This document shows, piece after piece, positions 1 through 5,742 of a DNA stretch of 5,742 nt. The notes under the pieces were generated by a model, which was not told where the DNA came from, searched no databases, and was given only the letters and a program-made list of their open reading frames with translations. The translations under genes were made by a program, and so were the position numbers. Every line of letters starts with the position of its first letter. Position 1 is the first letter of the stretch. Origin of the DNA: JBDSYA01 sp039925865 (GTDB lineage Bacteria > Bacteroidota > Ignavibacteria > Tepidaquicellales > Tepidaquicellaceae); NCBI GenBank assembly GCA_039925865.1, contig JBDSYA010000102.1, positions 1 through 5,742 of the forward strand. The letters are read 5' to 3'.

Positions 1-121
1 GTTATAGCGTAATATTTTAATCTTTTACTAATGCATACTATATTGCAAATCCTTAAAGTATTAGTTGGGTATTTAAAATTAATTCAGCAAAACAGAAAAC
101 TTTTTTCAAATTTAGAAACTA

Positions 122-526
122 TTGGAATCAGAAATTGTAAAAAATGAAAAAACCAATTTCATAAAAAGATTTAGTCTTATTTTTCTGATTCTTCTTTTTC
201 TTCTGCCCGGGATAAATCATTTTCGAAGTCCTGAAACATATTATCCGATCATACCTGCGTATATTCCGAATCAATACCTGATCAATATTTTAAGCGGACT
301 TGCGGAAATATTATTTTCAGTTTTATTAATATTTAGAAGAAGCAGGAATTTTGCTGTTTACTCATTAATTGTTTTATTAATTTTATTTATTCCTGCACAT
401 ATTTACCATATAACCATTACAGAATGCAGCGGAGGAAAACTCTGCCTGCCGTTACTATTTGTATGGATAAGATTACTAATAATACACCCTCTTTTAATCA
501 TATGGGTTTGGACAAACCGGAAATAA
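122..526 (+). CDS. DoxX-like small integral membrane protein
   Basis: This is a 134-residue, very hydrophobic protein with four likely membrane helices at about residues 17-32, 52-71, 75-95 and 108-130. The sequence shows the pattern usual for DoxX-like proteins: G30-x-x-H33-F34 at the end of helix 1, a Pro/Tyr-rich loop (P37, Y40, Y41, P42, P45, P49), S58-G59-x-x-E62 opening helix 2, R72-R73 after helix 2, and P91-A-H93 in helix 3. Length fits the family. Family knowledge places such proteins in the inner membrane, but most have no assigned reaction, so I give none. The start is uncertain. No in-frame ATG exists, the upstream in-frame stop is TAG at 113-115, and TTG at 122 is the only common start codon near the N-terminus. 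No Shine-Dalgarno sequence precedes it. An out-of-frame ATG at 144 is followed by an A6 run; one extra A would give a start reading MKKTNFIKRF. C102 and C108 lie in the helix 3-4 loop. The family call is fairly sure and the start is not. Confidence 0.75.
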   Translation: MESEIVKNEKTNFIKRFSLIFLILLFLLPGINHFRSPETYYPIIPAYIPNQYLINILSGLAEILFSVLLIFRRSRNFAVYSLIVLLILFIPAHIYHITITECSGGKLCLPLLFVWIRLLIIHPLLIIWVWTNRK

Positions 527-805
527 AACCTCAAAATCTTTTTAAATCAAAAACTCCCTAATTCACAAAACTCACAAATATAGGTGATGTTCCCTATATG
601 CAAATAAGCTAAACTTCCTATTCCAACTACCAGTTTTCATTCCCATATTTGTAAAAGAATTAATCAATAAAAAATATTTAACCGGGAGAACAAATATGAA
701 GGAATATTTTTCAGGTTTTACTTAAGTGATGTAATGCTACAATAAAATATTTGATTCTCAAGTATTACTAAAAAATTATGTAAAATAAAATTAAATAATT
801 GTATA
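527..805 (+). other. AT-rich intergenic region, probably holding the promoter of the next gene
   Basis: I find no credible gene in these 279 bases on either strand. The region contains a short AT-rich hairpin (7-bp arms at 578-584 and 593-599, 8-nt loop) and a longer-range imperfect inverted repeat (574-584 against 642-652, 10 of 11 positions complementary), so position 578 onward could pair in two alternative ways. There is no T-run after either, so neither looks like a terminator. Partial matches to the Bacteroidota -7 element (TAnnTTTG, 7 of 8) occur at 644-651 and 746-753, but neither has a convincing TTTG -33 partner. A promoter for the gene at 806 is expected here, but I cannot place it. 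Confidence 0.4.
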
Positions 806-2524
806 ATGAAAACACTAAATATATGCTTTAAAAACTTACAACTTTTATTTTCTTGTCTTTCAATTTTTATCTTTCTATCTCTTCCAAATTACTCATTCGC
901 TCAGACAACATTATACGGAGATTCAATCGCACTTGGAGATGGTAAGGTTCGTACATTTGTTCATGTAAATGCATTTGGTATCAGGGATCAGATCGGAGTA
1001 TCTATGACGGCCGGCGTTATGAACAATTTAGATACTATTCAACGAGAATTCGTTCTTGCATTGCCCGCACCAGTAGCGGCAGATGATACAACTTTCAATC
1101 ATGTATATTTTACCTGGAGTCCTGTTGGTCATGGTCCTCCGGGAATTTTTCAAGTTCCGCATTTTGATTTTCATTTCTCAACAGTAAGTGTGGGCGAACG
1201 GCAATCAGTAATTCCCGGAATTGATCCTGTGTATTATCCTCAGGAGTTTGTACCAAGTGATTATAAGAGAGATAATTTTCCTCCGGGTGTAGTTCCAAAT
1301 CGTGGTCTTCATTGGGGTGATTCTACAAGAATTATAACTAATGCAAATTTTACAAACACATTTATAATTACCACTTATAGGGGAAAAAGATTTAACTGGG
1401 AGCCCATGATTACTAGAGCTTATCTATTAACGAATCCGGATACAATAATAGCAATCAAGCAGGCGCAGCTTTATCGCCGAGCGGGTGATTACCCTCAGAA
1501 TTATAACATTACATATGATGCAGGTAATCAAACTTATAATGTAGTTTTGCGGGACTTTGAACGTAGAGAAGGGAATTCAGCAAATCCATTTATTGGAATC
1601 TCAAATATTGTAATAAATGGATCTCCAGTGACAGCTCCGGTTTTTTGTGGCAGCTCAATTTTAACGGGAGCAGCAATTGATGATATTGTAGATTTGGACA
1701 TAACAGGGTCGGATTGGGATATTGGAGATTCAGTAACACTTACAGCATTTTTTGATCCTCCTGAACCTCAAGCTACCATTATATTTACTCCTTCACTTCC
1801 TGTTAATGGCTATCCGGCAAGGACACATTTACATTTTGTGAGTAATGTAGTTTATCATGGACAATTAAGAATTCTTGCTACAGACGAAACCGGTGATACA
1901 ACTTCTTGCAGTCTGTTATTCGATGTACCATTGCCGGTCGAACTTACATCTTTTGTTTCTACAATTCACGAAAATGATGTAACACTAAATTGGACAACTG
2001 CTTCAGAGGAAAATAATTCGAGATTTGAAATAGAAAGGCGAGACGCGAGAGGTGAGAAGGAAGACGTATGGAATAGAGTGGGATTTGTGACAGGAAACGG
2101 ATCTGTATCTACACCTAAGAATTATAAATTCACAGACAAAAATCTATCTTCGGGAAATTATAAATACAGATTAAAGCAAATAGACTTCAACGGTAATTAC
2201 GAATATCATAACCTGAGTCATGAAGTAGTAATCGGAGTTCCGACAAGATTTAAATTGTCACAAAATTATCCAAATCCATTTAATCCAAAGACAATTATCA
2301 ATTACACCGTGGGCGCAAGCGAATTACCGGGTACAAACAATGTTTCTATCAAAGTTTATGAAATTAGCGGAAGAGAAGTAGCGGTACTAGTCAATCAAAT
2401 ACAAAATGCAGGCTATTACTCAGTTGACTTCGATGGTAACAATCTTTCGAGCGGGGTTTATTTTTATAAATTAGCAGTTGGTGGAAATATTATTGATACT
2501 AAGCGGATGGTGCTTATGAAATAG
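806..2524 (+). CDS. secreted multi-domain protein with DUF5602/TTHB210-like N-terminal region and T9SS type A sorting domain
   Basis: This 572-residue protein starts with a Sec signal peptide (basic start, hydrophobic core at about 12-27, likely cleavage after the A-Q near 32-33). Residues about 34-245 carry G108-H-G-P-P-G113 followed by P118-H-F-D-F-H-F124, and later a Trp-Glu-Pro segment and a Tyr-rich 'YDAGNQTYNVVLRDF' stretch. From memory of the family, this resembles DUF5602/TTHB210-like proteins, whose function is unknown. The His/Asp cluster might bind metal, which is inference only. Residues about 265-375 look like an Ig-type beta-sandwich with C281 and C368 placed to form a disulfide. 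Residues about 376-478, opening LPVELTSF, form the FN3-like module that commonly precedes sorting domains in Ignavibacteria. F482 to K572 is the T9SS type A sorting domain, with NYPNPFNP at 487-494 and the terminal GVYFYKL...KRMVLMK block. The protein is therefore expected at the cell surface or outside the cell. ATG 806 is chosen because the signal peptide follows directly; there is no Shine-Dalgarno sequence. A terminator follows the gene. Confidence 0.88.
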   Translation: MKTLNICFKNLQLLFSCLSIFIFLSLPNYSFAQTTLYGDSIALGDGKVRTFVHVNAFGIRDQIGVSMTAGVMNNLDTIQREFVLALPAPVAADDTTFNHVYFTWSPVGHGPPGIFQVPHFDFHFSTVSVGERQSVIPGIDPVYYPQEFVPSDYKRDNFPPGVVPNRGLHWGDSTRIITNANFTNTFIITTYRGKRFNWEPMITRAYLLTNPDTIIAIKQAQLYRRAGDYPQNYNITYDAGNQTYNVVLRDFERREGNSANPFIGISNIVINGSPVTAPVFCGSSILTGAAIDDIVDLDITGSDWDIGDSVTLTAFFDPPEPQATIIFTPSLPVNGYPARTHLHFVSNVVYHGQLRILATDETGDTTSCSLLFDVPLPVELTSFVSTIHENDVTLNWTTASEENNSRFEIERRDARGEKEDVWNRVGFVTGNGSVSTPKNYKFTDKNLSSGNYKYRLKQIDFNGNYEYHNLSHEVVIGVPTRFKLSQNYPNPFNPKTIINYTVGASELPGTNNVSIKVYEISGREVAVLVNQIQNAGYYSVDFDGNNLSSGVYFYKLAVGGNIIDTKRMVLMK

Positions 2525-2546
2525 TTAAAGGAAGCTCATATTATAT

Positions 2547-2595
2547 GTGGCACATTTTTAAAAACTAAATGTGCCACTATAAAAAGTTTTTTTTT
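2547..2595 (+). terminator. Rho-independent terminator after the first T9SS cargo gene
   Basis: A perfect 11-bp inverted repeat, GTGGCACATTT at 2547-2557 and AAATGTGCCAC at 2567-2577, encloses a 9-nt loop. A run of nine T residues follows at 2587-2595. The hairpin begins 23 bases after the stop codon of the upstream gene and is oriented for + strand transcription, with no T-run on the other side. The 9-nt gap between stem and T-run is longer than in a textbook terminator, so efficiency may be partial. It separates this gene from the propeller gene that starts at 2623. Confidence 0.75.
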
Positions 2596-2622
2596 ATAAA
2601 CTCAATTTAACTAATAATAAAA

Positions 2623-3987
2623 ATGAAAAAGCTAAACTTACATTTCAAAGTGTTACTCCTTATCTCTGCGTTTCTAATTTCTTCACAAAATATTTACTCA
2701 CAATGGACTATAGCCGGAGACTTAGAGGGGCTTTTAGGAAGACCTACTGGCTCTGTTGTAGATGGAAATACAGCGTTTGTTACAGGCGGTGAAACTATAA
2801 ATGCTACTTATAAAACTACCAACGGCGGGGCGAACTGGATTCATTTAAATACAAGTTCTTTCAGAATATTCTGGAGTATCTGGGCTAAAGATGCCAATAC
2901 TGTTTTTGCAGGGGCTAATGGAAACTCTTCCGTGGGTGCAGATACAGTAAAGTTATACAAAACTACAAATGGCGGAATTAACTGGACAGTTATTCAGTCT
3001 AATCAAGCGTCAATACCAACCTTCACCGGAATAAAATTTTCTAATTCAATCCCTTCATTTGGTATTGGAGTGAGCGGAGCTCCTGATGTAGATTTCTATA
3101 TTTATAAGACCAGAGATGGAGGAAATACATGGACGAAGACTCAGGTAACGGGATTCTCCGGATACAATTGCGCACTTGGTAGTTTAATTGTAATTGACAG
3201 TTTGTTTTATGCGCATGGTGTAAACGGGACTTCGCCCGCGATAATAATAACAACCGATGGAGGAGTAACCTGGAATCTAAGAGAGTTAGGTCTTCCATTC
3301 ACCGGATTTTCTACAAACGGCATTGCATTTAAAGACGACAAGTTAACAGGCCTGGCGGGAAATACTCTACCGATTATTGCACGAACTACTAACGGGGGTT
3401 TGAATTGGGTAAACATTGATGTGGGAAACGGTGTAACCAGTGCCAACTGTCAAATGAGGTGGATACAAGGAACCAATACTTGCTACTTAACTGCAACTGA
3501 TGCAACCAATGGTGGAGTACTAAAAAGCACTAACGGCGGATTAAACTGGACTCAAATGACAACTTCCGGACTTGGTATTTACCGCATCGATACAAAGCTA
3601 ATAGGTTCGAATGTTTACGGATATGCCAACTCGTATTCAAGCGGATTTTTCGGAGGTAATCAGGTTTTGAAAGTAACTGATATGATCGTAGGTATAAATC
3701 AAACCAGTGAACAAGTTCCTGAGGGTTATGAACTTTCTCAGAATTATCCTAATCCGTTTAACCCGGCTACGAATTTGGAATTTGGAATTTCGAAATTGGG
3801 ATTTGTTTCATTGAAGATTTATGATATGCTCGGTAAAGAAGTAGCAACATTAGTTAATGCTAATCTCAATCCGGGGACATACAAATATAATTATGATGCT
3901 TCGTTTCTTTCTAGCGGAGTTTATTTTTATAAACTAGCAGTTGACGGGAATGTTATCGACACTAAACGTATGGTACTTTTGAAATAA
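2623..3987 (+). CDS. secreted Asp-box (BNR/YCF48-like) beta-propeller protein with T9SS type A sorting domain
   Basis: This 454-residue protein has a signal peptide (MKK start, hydrophobic core at about 9-19, likely cleavage after S26 or Q27). The body carries six Asp-box motifs of the form (S/T)-x-(D/N)-G-G-x-x-W at residues 65-72, 114-121, 163-170, 210-217, 255-262 and 302-309, spaced 45-49 residues apart. That regular spacing indicates at least six blades of a beta-propeller; a seventh blade without the motif could be formed by the remaining sequence. Automated pipelines often label such proteins 'photosystem II stability factor-like', but nothing here suggests photosynthesis. Asp boxes are structural and do not show catalysis, and I see no sialidase-type arginine signature. 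Residues 369-454 are the T9SS sorting domain (NYPNPFNP at 374-381), so the protein is probably exported to the cell surface. ATG 2623 is fixed by the signal peptide; the leader is A-rich without Shine-Dalgarno. The next gene starts 43 bp downstream with no visible terminator between. Confidence 0.9.
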   Translation: MKKLNLHFKVLLLISAFLISSQNIYSQWTIAGDLEGLLGRPTGSVVDGNTAFVTGGETINATYKTTNGGANWIHLNTSSFRIFWSIWAKDANTVFAGANGNSSVGADTVKLYKTTNGGINWTVIQSNQASIPTFTGIKFSNSIPSFGIGVSGAPDVDFYIYKTRDGGNTWTKTQVTGFSGYNCALGSLIVIDSLFYAHGVNGTSPAIIITTDGGVTWNLRELGLPFTGFSTNGIAFKDDKLTGLAGNTLPIIARTTNGGLNWVNIDVGNGVTSANCQMRWIQGTNTCYLTATDATNGGVLKSTNGGLNWTQMTTSGLGIYRIDTKLIGSNVYGYANSYSSGFFGGNQVLKVTDMIVGINQTSEQVPEGYELSQNYPNPFNPATNLEFGISKLGFVSLKIYDMLGKEVATLVNANLNPGTYKYNYDASFLSSGVYFYKLAVDGNVIDTKRMVLLK

Positions 3988-4020
3988 TATTTCTTTGATT
4001 ATATTAGATAAATATAAAGA

Positions 4021-4026
4021 AGGAGG
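4021..4026 (+). promoter_or_regulatory. strong Shine-Dalgarno site for the TonB-dependent receptor gene
   Basis: AGGAGG lies four bases before ATG 4031 and fixes that start codon. It is notable because none of the other three genes in the window has a recognisable Shine-Dalgarno sequence; their leaders are A/T-rich, as is usual in Bacteroidota-related bacteria. Confidence 0.8.
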
Positions 4027-4030
4027 AAAT

Positions 4031-5742
4031 ATGAATACAATTATAAAACTTACTCTTCTCATATTGTTCGTTGTTGGTTTGTTAACTGGTAATTCTTACG
4101 GTTCACATAAACACGGAACTACCGGTAAAATCACCGGCAAGATTATTGATGCTAAGGATAAAGCTCCATTGATTGGCGCAACAGTTAAAATTGAAGGAAT
4201 TTTTTCAGGAGCAATAACAGATAACAACGGTGAATTCACAATCTTGAATATTGATGTGGGAACATATACAATAACTGCATCTTATATCGGATACGACCCT
4301 GAAAAAGTTTCTGAGGTAAAGGTTTCAGCAGATTTAACTTCCACGGTGAATTTTTTTTTGAATCCGACCGGAAATGAAATTGCTACTGAAGAAATAGAAC
4401 TGGTTGGAAAACGAAATGCAATTTCTCCCGATCAAAGCGGCAGAATTATCAGTCAAGAATTTATTGAAAATTCCGGAATAAGGGGTATAGAAAACATCGC
4501 TGCTACGACTGCAGGCGCAGTCCAGGATGAAAAAGGAACTGCTGTCAATATCAGAGGCGGCAGAGTCAATGAAACCGCCATTATCATTGACGGAGTTTTA
4601 ACTACAAACCCTCTTGATGGAAAATCTACGCAATACGTTTCCAATAATTCCCTTGAAGAGCTTGCTGTATTAACGGGAGGCTTTAGTGCAGAATATGGAA
4701 ACATTATGAGTGGGGTCATTAATGTAACTACTAAAAGCGGAACAGATAAATTTTCAGGAGCATTGGAAGGTGTTACGGATGAAATAATGGCTAATCGTAT
4801 TTCCCAGGGTTACAATATTTATAATGCTGCATTGGGCGGACCGCTGATTCCTACTAAAAAATTATCCGGATTTGCAAATTTCTTTGCAGGCTATGAGAGT
4901 AATTTTTCACGTGTCGCTTATCCCTCCTGGATTTCTGATCAGTTAGAATTGCCGGACAATATATTACCTGATTTTACACTTAATAGATGCTCATTTAATG
5001 GAAAATTAAATTTTGACTTACAAGCTCTGAATCAAAAATTGCCTATTCAATTAAAATTTGGAACCGGCCTTTCAAAGACCGACAGAAGGATATTTGCTCA
5101 AACCTATATGATGTTCAATTCTCAAAGAAATCCGCTTATTGAAGAAAGCAGCAATCAATATCATGGAAAAATAAATCATCAAATTAATTCAAAGTTTTTT
5201 TATGAGATGCAGTTCAATCATTTTGATGCAAGTTTTATGAGAGGAGATCCTGAGTTCAGAGGAAACATTTATTCATATGGTGATACTTCTAAAGTCATCG
5301 GTTTAACGATACCAGGAGGAGGAATATTTTTTGATGAATATGGTGTCATGTTTAAGCATAACAGAGTTGGGAATTACTATAAGCAAAGTAATTCATCGTA
5401 CTGGGGTTTAAATTTAAATTCTACTTATCAGCTGAAAAATAACGAAATAAAATTTGGCGGCGATTATAAATATAATACAATACGTTTTTTAGAGATGAAT
5501 CCTGCGGGTCTGAATAAATTTCTGGGGAAGCCGGCCGGTGAACAATTATCTGCATTCAACGGTAGAGTCGCGTCTGCAAATTATTACGGATATGTTACTA
5601 TATTTAATTCTTCAACAGGTATGCTGGAAATACAAGAAACAAATTCCACAGGATTCAATGCACCAAAGCATCCGGTAATAGCAGGATTGTACATATTGGA
5701 CAAAGTTGAATTTAAAGATTTCACAATGAATGTGGGACTAAG
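4031..5742 (+). CDS. TonB-dependent outer-membrane receptor with carboxypeptidase-like regulatory domain (3' end outside window)
   Basis: The open frame continues for 570 full codons to the window edge without a stop, so the gene is partial. A signal peptide (hydrophobic core about 6-20, likely cleavage near G24) is followed by a short His-containing linker and a carboxypeptidase-D-regulatory-like beta-sandwich at about 32-112 (GKI.D...PLIGATVKIEG...TDNNGEF..L.....YTI...IGY). A likely TonB-box region, EEIELVG, spans 120-126. The plug domain runs about 127-237, with NIRGGR at 173-178, IIDGV at 185-189 and the conserved GGFSAEYG...SGVINVTTKSG block ending at 237. The remainder is the start of the beta-barrel, and the last residues (LDKVEFKDFTMNVGL) match the strand where such barrels usually read 'LNLGLRYD'. 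Family members use TonB-transmitted energy to bring ligands across the outer membrane. No substrate can be read from this sequence, and no SusD-like partner is visible. ATG 4031 is supported by the Shine-Dalgarno site and the signal peptide. A T9 run at 4351-4359 lies within the frame. Confidence 0.92.
   Translation, partial: MNTIIKLTLLILFVVGLLTGNSYGSHKHGTTGKITGKIIDAKDKAPLIGATVKIEGIFSGAITDNNGEFTILNIDVGTYTITASYIGYDPEKVSEVKVSADLTSTVNFFLNPTGNEIATEEIELVGKRNAISPDQSGRIISQEFIENSGIRGIENIAATTAGAVQDEKGTAVNIRGGRVNETAIIIDGVLTTNPLDGKSTQYVSNNSLEELAVLTGGFSAEYGNIMSGVINVTTKSGTDKFSGALEGVTDEIMANRISQGYNIYNAALGGPLIPTKKLSGFANFFAGYESNFSRVAYPSWISDQLELPDNILPDFTLNRCSFNGKLNFDLQALNQKLPIQLKFGTGLSKTDRRIFAQTYMMFNSQRNPLIEESSNQYHGKINHQINSKFFYEMQFNHFDASFMRGDPEFRGNIYSYGDTSKVIGLTIPGGGIFFDEYGVMFKHNRVGNYYKQSNSSYWGLNLNSTYQLKNNEIKFGGDYKYNTIRFLEMNPAGLNKFLGKPAGEQLSAFNGRVASANYYGYVTIFNSSTGMLEIQETNSTGFNAPKHPVIAGLYILDKVEFKDFTMNVGL

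Noticed and set aside
1..121. Possible end of an upstream gene or start of a divergent gene at the left edge
   Set aside because: Stops occur in the frames I checked on both strands, and the composition is non-coding AT-rich DNA.
696..725. Tiny reading frame of nine codons preceded by a GGGAG-like stretch in the intergenic region
   Set aside because: It is too short to support as a gene, its composition matches the surrounding non-coding DNA, and nothing recognisable is encoded.
751..786. TTGATT followed by TATGTAAAAT as a sigma-70-like promoter for the gene at 806
   Set aside because: The spacing between the two elements does not fit (19 or 24 bases depending on the -10 chosen) and such motifs are frequent in AT-rich DNA.
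1110..1298. Minus-strand open frame of 62 codons inside the first cargo gene
   Set aside because: It lies wholly antisense to a well-supported coding sequence and has no recognisable domain or signal; it is a shadow frame.
3041..3446. Two overlapping minus-strand open frames (3041-3298 and 3207-3446) inside the propeller gene
   Set aside because: Both are antisense to the Asp-box repeats, overlap each other, and have no credible protein features.
3991..4021. Possible hairpin TTCTTT / AAAGAA just before the receptor gene
   Set aside because: The stem is only six AT-rich pairs with a 19-nt loop and no T-run; it is too weak to call a terminator or a switch masking the ribosome site.
4453..4719. 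Minus-strand open frame of 88 codons inside the receptor gene
   Set aside because: It is the reverse reading of the highly conserved plug domain, so the + strand frame explains the sequence.

Overview
The window most likely comes from a member of the Ignavibacteriota / Bacteroidota–Chlorobi group. It is AT-rich. Two genes encode secreted proteins ending in a type IX secretion system (T9SS) sorting domain with the 'SQNYPNPFNP' opening that is especially common in Ignavibacteria. Three of the four genes have no Shine-Dalgarno sequence, and the fourth is a TonB-dependent receptor with a carboxypeptidase-like regulatory N-terminus. The taxonomic call is an inference from protein style, because no rRNA or other marker is present.

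Layout, all on the + strand: (1) 1-121, AT-rich non-coding leader; (2) 122-526, a small four-helix DoxX-like inner-membrane protein with a probable TTG start; (3) 527-805, non-coding DNA with weak inverted repeats; (4) 806-2524, a secreted multi-domain protein with an N-terminal region resembling DUF5602/TTHB210-like proteins, an Ig-like segment, an FN3-like segment and a T9SS sorting domain; (5) 2547-2595, a good intrinsic terminator; (6) 2623-3987, a secreted Asp-box (BNR/YCF48-like) beta-propeller with a T9SS sorting domain; (7) 4031 to the window end, the first 570 codons of a TonB-dependent outer-membrane receptor, preceded by a strong Shine-Dalgarno sequence.

The last three genes all concern the cell envelope or surface. 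The two cargo proteins would be exported by Sec, cross the outer membrane by T9SS and be anchored or released. The receptor would sit in the outer membrane and import an unidentified ligand. The terminator makes the first cargo gene a separate transcription unit. The propeller and receptor genes are only 43 bp apart with no visible terminator between them, so they could be co-transcribed. No T9SS machinery, SusD-like lipoprotein, mobile element, CRISPR array or RNA gene is visible. The window looks like ordinary chromosome of this lineage. The points most worth checking are the DoxX-like gene start beside an A6 run, the T9 homopolymer inside the receptor gene, and the unassigned N-terminal domain of the first cargo protein.
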